Assembly: GCF_020382885.2 (NCBI RefSeq) | Contig: NC_058504.1 | Coordinates: 13,403,019 to 13,467,018 of the forward strand | DNA: 64,000 nt | Reading direction: 5' to 3' | Source: Scatophagus argus | Taxonomy: Eukaryota > Chordata > Actinopteri > Scatophagidae | Part shown: in pieces, positions 49,337 to 59,722 of the stretch | Numbering within the stretch: position 1 is the stretch's first letter | How the letters are laid out: each line of letters opens with the position of its first letter | Position numbers and translations under genes: made by a program | The notes under the pieces: generated by a model | Told to the model about the DNA's origin: nothing | Databases searched by the model: none | What the model saw: only the letters and a program-made list of their open reading frames with translations

Positions 49337-49945
49337 GACGTCTCACCATTGATTCATTTACGCCAAGCTTACGTGCAGCAGCTCTATTTCCTTCTGATAA
49401 CAAAAAATGTATATTTACTGCTAATACAATTGAAGACTTCTTTGGAGAAATATAACATGATCTGCCTTTTCCGTTCTTCCTTTTATTTAATTTCATTTCA
49501 CTTATTTTATTTTTGATATCTATGTAAAGACCTTTGCACTTGTTGCACTTTGTTATATAAGATGTTTATATTTTCTTGATGCCTGACTCCTTGTAATGTT
49601 CATGGTCATTGTTCTGACTATGGAATATTTCACTCTGTTATGTTTGAAATACTTAAATAAAGTTAAAAAAAAAAAAAAAGAAAAAAAAAGCTCTATTTCC
49701 TTCTTGGACAGCCAGTTCGATTGCTTTTAACTTAAAAGCTGCATCATATGCATTTTTTTTAGTGTTTTCCATGATGACGGTATGTGCATGACACGCAAAA
49801 TAACTGTTAAAAGTTACGCTTAAAACTAGCGTCTTCCATGTTCGTTAGCCCGTAAAAATCTGTAGATTAGCCGCATTGTTGTTTAGGCCGCAGAGTTGAA
49901 GGCGTGGGGAAAAAAGTAGCCGCTTATAGTCCAGAAAATACGGTA
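49337..49945 (-). mobile_element. pogo/Tigger-like fragment between copies C and D
   Basis: Same fragment as at 40880-42573 but without the LINE. The minus strand encodes GNRAAARKLGVNESMVRRL and the outer end is TACCGTATTTTCTGGACTAT. It is split by the poly-A retroposon at 49397-49688. Confidence 0.65.
49397..49688 (+). mobile_element. Poly-A-tailed retroposon (L1-type retroposition) with target-site duplication
   Basis: About 290 bases starting GATAACAAAAAATG and ending AATAAAGTTAAAAAA with a long A run. The sequence AGCTCTATTTCCTTCT precedes it (49381-49396) and recurs directly after the A run. The site is uninterrupted in copy A near 40918-40935. A target-site duplication of this length plus a poly-A tail is the product of L1-type target-primed integration. 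The source transcript is unknown; a 5'-truncated L1 is likely. Confidence 0.78.
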
Positions 49946-50041
49946 TATGTAAAGACAGACCAAAAGTTTCTTTGTTTTATTGACTGGATATAAAGATGGA
50001 TGACATGATTGCTTCCTGAAAGTGAAGAGGAAACATCTTGA

Positions 50042-50055
50042 GCGCCCCCTGGTGT
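50042..50055 (-). promoter_or_regulatory. CTCF-like motif upstream of copy D
   Basis: ACACCAGGGGGCGC on the minus strand, same position relative to the gene as in copies A and B. Confidence 0.58.
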
Positions 50056-50399
50056 TTGGCACCAGTACAAGTCATCCCCTTCTCTGTGTTAACAGAGGAG
50101 ACTTTGAACAAAGTAAAACTCAAACTACGTGTCAGATAATTTTTTTCCCAAAGATGGTTTCTGTCATTGTGTCTGTTTAAATTCTGTCATTGTGGTTTGA
50201 GAAATTTGCTTCTTCTTCATTCTCCTTCCTCAAAACTATTTTACCAACACTGCTTGGTTAGCGTTTCACACCTTCTTACATCAAGTTGATCACTAAAAGA
50301 AGACATTTCAGTCCGCTCAGTGTCAGATGTGCCTGTGTGCTTGCTGAATACCATTAAGAGGTTTGTCTGGACGCTGCTGACTGGGTCAACAGAGGAGAC

Positions 50400-52278
50400 A
50401 TGGAAGCTGTGATTGGACTGCTGCTGATGTTACTCAGAGTCACTCACGGTGAGCTATTCAACTTTTTTAAGACACATTTTATGCAACTATGGCATGAAAT
50501 GTCCAACAGAATCATGACACGAAATGAAACACAATTAAATTTGATTTTCAACTTTCAGCTGACTGCCAAAGATCTATTATAGAACAACCTGAAAGTTTGA
50601 TTTGGTGGAATTTTAAAATCTAAATATTCTCAATGTGACCATTATAATCACTTACCTAAAAACAGATCACATAATGTAATGCGTTACCTTTGGAAACTTG
50701 AGGAACTTCTCAAAAATCTAAAAATGTTCTATAAGTTTGAAAAATATTTAGAAGTCAACAATAGGACTTGATTCATGCAGTGATATTTAGATCGAGCCCC
50801 GTTGATGTTAATGTTTTCGCCAGGTTGTTCTCAGTATTTCGCTTTATTTCCATTGTGCAGGTGTTGAAACCTCCTGTGATGGCAGACAGGATGGAGCTCA
50901 GTGTTATGGAGCTTTGGGAGGAACTGTGGTCCTCCAGCTGATGGACAGCACCTCAGATATAGTTAGATACCAATGGTCAAATAAATCAAGATCAGTACTT
51001 CTTGGGGGTCAGAATAGGTCTCTGCAAAATAGGATAGCAAATCGATCTGTGTTTACTGCCAGTAACGGAACATTTCGGATCAACAACCTGAGCAGGACTG
51101 ATGATGGTGAATATACTCTTCAAATCTTTGATTCAAATGGAAATCCTTCAGAGAGGCGGACTTTACAGTTGACCATTCAAGGTAAATGACTGTCTCTGTC
51201 TTCTGGGGAATTTAATAACATTGATAGACATGTTCTATTGCTGAAATACACATATTTCATGTTCTACATGTGTCTGTATCTGCATGTGTTCTGCATTAGA
51301 GACTGTACAGAATAATCAAGATTTCTTTAAATATAAAGTCACCTGAGTGTGTGTCTTTCAGCTCCTGTGTCCTCTGTCCTGCTGGACACTGAGTGTCTGT
51401 CCCAGGGAGAGCTGAGGGTGTCCTGCTCCTCTGAGGGAGGGGACAGTCCTCAGTACAGCTGGACTCTGAATGGACACACACTGACAGATGCTCAGCTCTT
51501 TCCTGGAAATAATGAGACCAACATCATCACTCTGAAACAAGACGTCTCAGGACAACTGGTCTGCTCAGTCGAGAATCACGTCAGTCGTGTCTCAAAAGAA
51601 GTGAACATATCCACCTGTGGTGAGTGAGAAAATGAAAACGGTTTGATGGTTGTGATCCTGACGATTGACTGTAGGTCAGTCAGTGATGTGTTTCTTTCCT
51701 ACAGGCTTCATATTCATTAACTGCACCTTACCCAATGGCACACACATATCACAGTGGGTGTTTGAAGCCAATAACAGTCTGTGTGTTGAGCCAACAACAA
51801 CATCAACCTCTCCCACTTCTACTGAGGGTAAGGAGACATACATTTACAATCATTTATTATCAAACCAGTTAAGCCCACCTCAGCCCTCAGCATGACCACA
51901 GAAACAGAGGCCTCGACTATGCGTAAAGACAGTGACACCAAAGTGTCCATAAATGCCTCCAGTCATGTCACATCACACACACACCAATCAAACTGTTGCT
52001 TGTTCTAGCAGAAATGACCCATCATGTTTAAGTAAGTGTCACAGCAATAACTTGACATGTGATTTTTGCATCTCTTTATCTGACCAGCTCGCACCCTGCT
52101 CATCTATGGTTTGCGAGCAGCTGTGGTGATTCTCATATTCATTGGGATCGCCATCTATTTTGCTTGGAAGAAGAAGAAACTCAAGATGGCTGAAGGCTCT
52201 GCCGTCCTCCCAGAGGTGGAACATCAAGAGAACTCTGTTGTGATGGTTGAAATGAAAAGTTCTGCATCTGAATTTTAA
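50400..52278 (+). CDS. CD2/SLAM-like receptor, copy D (alpha; V-C2-stalk-TM)
   Basis: Exons 50400-50448, 50861-51181, 51362-51619, 51705-51827 and 52088-52278 join in phase to 313 residues. The stalk exon uses the GTAAGG donor at 51828, which is lost in copy A. V-domain variable residues are L at 64, Q at 72 and Q at 104. The V domain is otherwise close to copy B, including the SLQNRIANRSVFTASNGTF block, while KSRSVL replaces KTGTVL. The C2 domain has its four cysteines. The TM is LLIYGLRAAVVILIFIGIAI with Arg, and the tail KKKKLKMAEGS...KSSASEF has no Tyr. This is the cleanest example of the full four-module gene. Confidence 0.78.
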
Positions 52279-52440
52279 CTTTCTGAATCCAGTGCCTCAG
52301 TGTCGCTTCCCAACCTGCTGTGATTGGCTGTGTGTTTTTGTGGATGTGAGAGTTGCTTTTAGATGTGGAAGTTCTCAAAATTCACACACTATGAATGCCT
52401 TTCCTTTCAAACGACTCAGTATTTTCTGCATTTGTATCAC

Positions 52441-52728
52441 TGGAGGGCAGCACACTGGTGCTGTGGTTACCACTGTTGAAGTTTGAAGGTTTGAATCCTG
52501 GTCTGAGACCTTCTGTGTGGAGTTTGCATGTTGTCCCTGTTCCTCAGTGGGCTTTCTCCCACATTTCCAAAAACATGCACATTAGGTTAATTGGTGACTC
52601 TACATTTGATCCTAGATGAGAGTGTGTGTAGTTGTCTGTCTTTATGTGTCAGCCCTGCGATTGACTGGCGACCAGTCCAGGGTGAACCCGCCTCTCACCC
52701 GTTGTCAGCTGGGATAGGCTCCAGAAAT
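52441..52728 (+). mobile_element. Degenerate tRNA-headed SINE copy (copy D 3' flank)
   Basis: Plus-strand, diverged copy of the repeat at 45207-45571: head GGCAGCACACTGGTGCTGTG, box-B-like GGTTTGAATCC, then ACATGCACATTAGGTTAATT and GACTGGCGACCAGTCCAGGG. The divergence shows it is much older than the 45.2-kb insert. Confidence 0.6.
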
Positions 52729-52994
52729 GGTGATGTTGCATTCAAATCATGTTTTTAATCTTGTGTCCAAACTGTAACTGCTCATGCCATAACAAATCAC
52801 ATAAATGATTTAAGTGTTTTCAGTCAGGAAGGACTGAATTATGTAAATAATATTTTTATGTCTACAAAGAATAGTGATTAAATAAAAGTATGAAATGATG
52901 AGCTTTAAGTTAGCTACTTTCTAATGTTAGAAACTCAAAACCTGTGAATAAATCCGTTCTGTGCCATCAGTCAGTTGAGGTATTGGTGTGAGGC

Positions 52995-53007
52995 TGCCCT
53001 CTAGTGG
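52995..53007 (-). promoter_or_regulatory. CTCF-like motif in the second spacer
   Basis: CCACTAGAGGGCA on the minus strand, as at 45005-45017. Confidence 0.45.
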
Positions 53008-55249
53008 TTCAAGGAGGAGTTACTGTTTATGGATAATTTTGTATTCAGTAAAATAGTTAACACGTCAGGAAGAAGATTGATGAATAAAATACAGTCAGAC
53101 ACCTGTTACTGCCTTAAGAGATGTTTCTTCAACAGTCTGCCTCACTAGATGCTGAATGTAAAATGTACTTGCTCATAGCAAGTCACAATTCATTTCATGT
53201 GTATTTGTGTTTCAATATTTCAGGGCATTTGCCTTTGATCAGCAGTGGCCAGTGAAAGGCTACAGACTAATGAGATGAAGACATGAGGAATTATCCAGAT
53301 GAGCTTCAAAAGAGGAACAGTGCAAACAATCTTGCCCTTCAGACTATTGTTGGGCATCAGCACAATGCATTTAAGGAATTTCCCCATTGAGGATAAATAC
53401 AGAAAATCAGATTCTGATTTCAGTCGATATTTCTGCCAAAAGACAAAGCAATCATCTTCTGACTGTGGCTTGTTTATGTGAAAAGAATAAAGTGTAGCAA
53501 CATTTTGAATATTGCAAAGGTCCTAAGTATTACTGAAGCAACATATAAAGGCCTGTAGTGAAGGTCCTCCTCATTACTTGTGCTCCTAGCATTTCTTCTC
53601 AATTTGTGGTATTGGTAGTTTGGACAGAATGTGGAAGACATGAGACAGGAATTAGAAGCATGAAATGTTTTATTGTAATTGTGGTGCATATTAACAGTGT
53701 TTGTTTTCAGGGTGTGGTAGGTGCTTCTCAGTTGGGGTAGAATGGAGCTCTAATCTACAAAGATGAGACAACACAAACTTAATGTGGCTAATTAAACATG
53801 TGGTCTTCACAATATTACCTCTGGAACAATGATGTCTTAAATGTGCCATATTGCATGCAAGGTCACTCACCTGTTGTCTCCTTTCCAGGGTGTTCAGGCT
53901 AAAAGAGTCCCCTGGAAAACTAAATGCCAATTTAAGGTTCTGGGAGATACCATATGGCTAATATTGGAGGGGCTGACAGTGTAGTTTATGTTTTCTTTCC
54001 AGGTTTCTGTCACTTTATTGTACCATATAATATAAATTCAGAACATGCCAGCTCTGGGTGATAAAAATAGGGGGTATGTATTTTAATCTGTTTTAATATT
54101 GTTGTAATGTTTGATGTTTGGAGGGGCATATTTGTATTTTGTATTTTGTATTTTATATTTTTAGATTTTTTCTTAAGTGTGCAATTTTAATTTTCTGCTG
54201 ACTATTTATTAGTGTGTTTTTAAGCCGAGAATCTGCAAATTTCGTTATGCTTGCATAATGACAATAAAGACTCTTTAATCTTGAATCTTGAAATTTCCCT
54301 GTGCTTTGTAGCGGCTGAAGTCTGAATCAATGGCAGACTATATTCAGTAAGAGGAGCTGCTGTCAGGACCATATGCTGTCTGTGGTCCACAGTGTTTGTC
54401 TGTTGATCTGCTGTTATGTCTTCTTTGTGGATGAAATAAACACCTGGTTGCTCTGCACCCAGCCTTTGCCTCAAACCTCTTGCTTTTTCAGTCCGTCGGC
54501 TACAAGGCCACAAAGGCATGAAGTCTGCAGTTGTATAATATATTCTACATAGTGTCAACGTGTACATACTGCCACATGCAGATGTTGACATTACATAAAG
54601 GTATCATAGTGGAATAAAAAGCACCCAAAATTACATGATAAAAACTTAAATTCATGTTCACTACATTGATTCATTTGTCTTAATTTTGTTTTAATGGATT
54701 CTAATCCTTAAATTTGTGCATTTTCAAGCATTTAACAGTTTGCCCTCTAGTGCCCTCTCTGCTTATCTAAAACTTGCAGCTTTATATTTGAACTGAAAAT
54801 TATCATCAGTTGTGTAAATCCAACATACAAAATTCAAGATGTCTTTTGTGTCTTTTTACACACATTTGTAATTTGAAACAATTTTTTTCATATTCGAAGA
54901 CTTCAGTGTCTAAAACACAATTTAAAATACAGACTGATGTGTGGAAATAATCATTATGTGCTCAACATGCTCTTTAGTCAGAGGCAGTTTGAGACAGACA
55001 TTGAGACAGCATCCCAAGATGTAAATTTTCATTAAATGTAACGTGTTGAAAGTCAGAAATATGATGTGTTGTATGATTATATTTTCAGAAATGGTGAGAT
55101 GAGGAGACGAGTCTTAATGTGAAGATGTGCCTCTTAAAAAAATGTCTGCTGCCAGTCTCAAATCCTCTTTCAGTAAAAAGAAGAAACTGTTTCCCTCTCT
55201 TCCACTCTGTCCATCACACCCATCTGTTGCTTTTGGTCTGGTCCAAAAG

Positions 55250-55300
55250 GGAAGTGAAACTGACATCACTTCCTTTTTTTCCTGTCCACCTATAAAAAGA
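55250..55300 (+). promoter_or_regulatory. Beta-type promoter of copy E: Ets-IRF composite and TATA box
   Basis: GGAAGTGAAA at 55250-55259 and TATAAAAAG at 55291-55299, with the same spacing to the start codon as in copy C. Confidence 0.6.
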
Positions 55301-55435
55301 TGAATACACCAACAGCGCTCTAAAGTTTTCGCACAGCCTCCCCTCTTGACATATTTCAGGCTGCTCAGCGTAGGATGTGTGTGTTTGCTGTTGGATGTGC
55401 TCGAGAGGCCAGCAGAGGCTGAACACTGAGGAGAC

Positions 55436-58400
55436 ATGAAGGCTGTGGTTGGACTGTTGTTTATGCTGCTCAGAGTCTTCCAAGGTGAGCTGTTTCACGT
55501 ACAACACCAATAACACATATTGATTTTTGGATTTGATATTTTGTGAATTAAGTGCTTTGCAGCTCTAACTTTTTGTGCAGCTTTTAGTTTAGAGTACAGC
55601 CTCAAGTACAGACATTAACCTCAGCGAAAACTAATGCAGATCAAATTCTACAGGTTGGAAACCACCGGTTGTTCTGAAGATATTTTATCTATCAATTAAC
55701 ATAAAATAATCATTGGGCAAATTAGTATTTTATCTTTTCAAGGTTCTACAGCTTTTGTTTTTATTTCTGTGAGCAACAGTAAATCTTGATATCACTTCCC
55801 CCCACAACAATGTGAAATTGCAGTAAAAATAGCAAATATGAATTTCTGCAGATGAATCCATCAGATTATCTCGATTTATTATGCTTCATGTCAGTTTGTC
55901 GAGATGAAATAGAAAGTTGTACACATTAATGGATCAAAACTGTGTGTTTTCCATTGTGCAGGTGTTGAAACCTCCTGTGATGGCAGACAGAATGGAGTTC
56001 AGTGTTATGGAGCTTTGGGAGGAACTGTGGTCCTCCAGCTGATGGACAGCACCTCAGATATATTTAAATACCAATGGTCAAATAAAATAGGATCAGTACT
56101 TCAAGGGGGTCAGAATAGGTCTCTGCGTAATAGGATAGAAAATCGATCTGTGTTTACTCCCAGTAACGGAACATTTCGGATCAACAACCTGAGCAGGACT
56201 GATGATGGTGAATATACTCTTGATATCTTTGATTCAGATGGAAAACAATCAGAGAAGCGGACTTTACAGTTGACCATTCAAGGTAAATGACTGTCTCTGT
56301 CTTCTGGGGAATTTAATAACATTGATAGACATGTTCTATTGCTGAACTACACATATCTCATGTTCTACATGTGTCTGTATCTGCATGTGTTCTGCATTAG
56401 AGACTGTACAGAATAATCAAGATTTCTTTAAATATAAAGTCACCTGAGTGTGTGTCTTTCAGCTCCTGTGTCCTCTGTCCTGCTGGACACTGAGTGTCTG
56501 TCCCAGGGAGAGCTGAGGGTGTCCTGCTCCTCTGAGGGAGGGGACAGTCCTCAGTACAGCTGGACTCTGAATGGACACACACTGACAGATGCTCAGCTCT
56601 TTTCTGGAAATAATGAGACCAACATCATCACTCTGAAACAAGACGTCTCAGGACAACTGGTCTGCTCAGTCGAGAATCACGTCAGTCGTGTCTCAAAAGA
56701 AGAGAGCATATCCACCTGTGGTGAGTGAGAAAATGAAAACAGTCTGATGGTTGTGATCCTGACGATTGACTGTAGGTCAGTCATTGATGTGTTTCTTTCC
56801 TATAGGCTTCATATTCATTGCCTGCACCTTACCCAATGGCACACACATATCACAGTGGGTGTTTGAAGCCAATAACAGTCTGTGTGTTGAGCCAACAACA
56901 ACATCAACCTCTCCCACTACTACTGAGGGTAAGGAGACGAGTCCACATTTATCATTCAAACCAGTTAAACCCACCTCAGCTCTCACCGTGACCACAGAAA
57001 CAGAGGCCTCGACTATGCGTAAAGACAGTGACACCAAAGTGTCCATGAAACCCTCCAATCACATCACACAGACACACACACACACCAACAAATTGTTGCT
57101 TGTTCCAGCAGAAATGACCCATCATGTTTTAGTAAGTGTCACAGCAATAACCTGACATGTGATTTTTGCATCTCTTTATCTGACCAGCTCGCACCCTGCT
57201 CATCTGTGGTTTGCGAGCAGCTGTGGTGATTCTCATATTAATTGGGATCTCCAAATTTTTCAAGGTTCTACAACTTTCACTTTTATTTCTGTGAGCAACA
57301 GTAAATCTTGATATCACTTCCTCCCACATCAATGCGAAAATGCAGTAAAATTAGCAAATATGAATTTCTGCAGATGAATCCATCAGATTATCTCGATTTA
57401 TTATTCTTCATGTCAGTTTGTGGAGATGAAATAGAAAGTTGTACACATTAATGGATCAAAACTGTGTGTTTTCCATTGTGCAGGTGTTGAAATCTCCTGT
57501 GATGGCAGACAGAATGGAGCTCAGTGTTATGGAGCTTTGGGAGGAACTGTGGTCCTCCAGCTGATGGACAGCACCTCAGATATATTTAAATACCAATGGT
57601 CAGATAAAACAGGATCAGTACTTGCTGGGGGTCAGAAAAGGCCTCTGCGTAATAGGATAGAAAAGCGATCTGTGTTTACTCCCAGTAACGGAACATTTCG
57701 GATCAACAACCTGAGCAGGACTGATGATGGTGAATATACTCTTGAAATCTTTGATTCAAATGGAAAACAATCAGAGAGGCGGACTTTACAGTTGACCATT
57801 CAAGGTAAATGACTGTCTCTGTCTTCTGGGGAATTTAATAACATTGATAGACATGTTCTGTTGCTGAACTACACATATCTCATGTTCTACATGTGTCTGT
57901 ATCTGCATGTGTTCTGCATTAGAGACTGTACAGAATAATCAAGATTTCTTTAAATATAAAGTCACCTGAGTGTGTGTCTTTCAGCTCCTGTGTCCTCTGT
58001 CCTGCTGGACACTGAGTGTCTGTCCCAGGGAGAGCTGAGGGTGTCCTGCTCCTCTGAGGGAGGGGACAGTCCTCAGTACAGCTGGACTCTGAATGGACAC
58101 ACACTGACAGATGCTCAGCTCTTTCCTGGAAATAATGAGACCAACATCATCACTCTGAAACAAGACGTCTCAGGACAACTGGTCTGCTCAGTCGAGAATC
58201 ACGTCAGTCGTGTCTCAAAAGAAGAGAGCATATCCACCTGTGGTGAGTGAGAAAATGAACAGTTTGATGGTTGTGATCCTGACGATTGACTGTAGGTCAG
58301 TCAGTGATGTGTTTCTTTCCTATAGGCTTCATATTCATTAACTGCACCTTACCCAATGGCACACACATATCACAGTGGGTGTTTGAAGCCAATAACAGTC

Positions 58401-58998
58401 TGTGTGTTGAGCCAACAACAACAACAACCTCTCCCACTTCTACTGAGGGTAAGGAGACCCATGTGTCAGTTACACCCTCTGCTAATATCACGTCTTCCAG
58501 TCAAACTACTTCCCCCGACACAGAAGATCCGTGGTACATTATTAAGTGAAAATTAATTAACTGCAATGGATTCAATAAAACTCATTTCCCCTTTTGTGTT
58601 TGTCTGTCCTCATAGAAAGCTGTGATGTTTGCTAACTTACAGATCTGTGTGTCTTTCATGTCTTTTCATGCTGAAACAGGATATTTGTCACATCACACAC
58701 ACACCAATCAAACTTTTGCTTGTTCCAGCAGAGATGAGCCATCATGTTTTAGTAAGTGTCACAGCAATAACTTGACATGTGATTTTTGCATCTCTTTATC
58801 TGACCAGCTCGCACTCTGCTCATCTATGGTTTGCGAGCAGCTGTGGTGATTCTCATATTCATTGGGATCGCCATCTATTTTGCTTGGAAGAAGAAGAAAC
58901 TCAAGATGGCTGAAGGCTCTGCCGTCCTCCCAGAGGTGGAACATCAAGAGAACTCTGTTGTGATGGTTGAAATGAAACGTTCTGCATCTGAATTTTAA
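55436..58998 (+). CDS. CD2/SLAM-like receptor, copies E and E' (probable four-Ig fusion)
   Basis: Copy E exons are 55436-55484 (signal), 55962-56282 (V), 56463-56720 (C2) and 56806-56928 (stalk). Its TM exon (57188 onward) is broken after LILIGI at 57249, where it runs into intron sequence of a beta gene. No second signal-peptide exon follows. The next exons are 57484-57804 (V), 57985-58242 (C2), 58326-58448 (stalk) and 58808-58998 (TM/tail). All are phase 1, so splicing around the broken TM gives one open frame of 547 residues: V-C2-stalk-V-C2-stalk-TM. Residues 64/72/104 are Q/R/D in the first V and A/R/E in the second. The alternative is a truncated protein ending shortly after the broken TM. 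Tail ends KRSASEF, no Tyr. Confidence 0.62.
57188..57254 (+). pseudogene. Truncated transmembrane exon of copy E
   Basis: The exon reads LLICGLRAAVVILILIGI and then changes to sequence matching beta-type intron 1 (TTTTCAAGGTTCTAC). The final membrane residues and cytoplasmic tail are lost. If used, it would add a chance hydrophobic stretch before a nearby stop. Confidence 0.72.
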
Positions 58999-59159
58999 CT
59001 TTCTGAATCCAGTGCCTCAGTGTCGCTTCTCAACCCGCTGTGATTGGCTGTGTGTTTTTGTGGATGTGAGAGTTGATTTTAGATGTGGAAGTTCTCAAAA
59101 TTCACTCACTATGAATGCCTTTCCTTTTAAACGACTCAGTATTTTCTGCATTTGTATCA

Positions 59160-59447
59160 CTGGAGGGCAGCACACTGGTGCTGTGGTTACCACTGTTGAA
59201 GTTTCAAGGTCTCAGACCAGAGACCTTCTGTGTGGAGTTTGCATGTTGTCCCTGCGCCTCAGTGGGCTTTCTCCCACATTTCCAAAAACATGCACATTAG
59301 GTTAATTGGTGACTCCACATTTGATCCAAGATGAGAGTGTGTGTAGTTGTCTGTCTTTATGTGTCAGCCCTGCGATTGACTGGCGACCAGTCCAGGGTGA
59401 ACCCGCCTCTCACCCGTTGTCAGCTGGGATAGGCTCCAGAAATGGTG
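59160..59447 (+). mobile_element. Degenerate tRNA-headed SINE copy (copy E' 3' flank)
   Basis: Paralogue of the copy at 52441-52728, with a small rearrangement in the box-B area (TCTCAGACCAGAGACC). Confidence 0.55.
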
Positions 59448-59709
59448 ATGCTGCATTCAAATCATGTTTTTAATCTTGTGTCCAAACTGTAACTGCTCAT
59501 GCCATAACAAATCACATAAATGATTTTAGTGTTTTCAGTCAGGAAGGACTGAATTATGTAAATAATGTTTTTATGTCTACAAAGAATAGTGATTAAATAA
59601 AAGTATGAAATGGTGAGCTTTAAGTTAGCTACTTTCTAATGTTAGAAACTCAAAACCTGTGAATAAATCCGTTCTGTGCCATCAGTCAGTTGAGGTATTG
59701 GTGTGAGGC

Positions 59710-59722
59710 TGCCCTCTAGTGG
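59710..59722 (-). promoter_or_regulatory. CTCF-like motif in the third spacer
   Basis: CCACTAGAGGGCA on the minus strand, as in the two other spacers. Confidence 0.45.

Larger units (their letters stand above)
42574..49945. repeat. Alpha-beta tandem duplication block 1 (copies B and C)
   Basis: About 7.4 kb that is repeated with very high similarity from 49946 (copies D and E). The distance from copy B to copy D is 7367 bases and from C to E 7610 bases. Differences are mainly retroposon insertions, small deletions and a changed 3' half of the beta gene. Confidence 0.8.
49946..57254. repeat. Alpha-beta tandem duplication block 2 (copies D and E)
   Basis: Second copy of the unit described at 42574-49945. 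It ends abruptly inside the TM exon of copy E, where sequence switches to the first intron of a beta-type gene. Confidence 0.78.

Noticed and set aside
57061-57130. Small exon after TTGTTCCAG (AAATGACCCATCATG...) as an extra stalk exon
   Set aside because: Its length leaves the wrong phase for the TM exon; splicing from the GTAAGG donor of the stalk exon is in frame.
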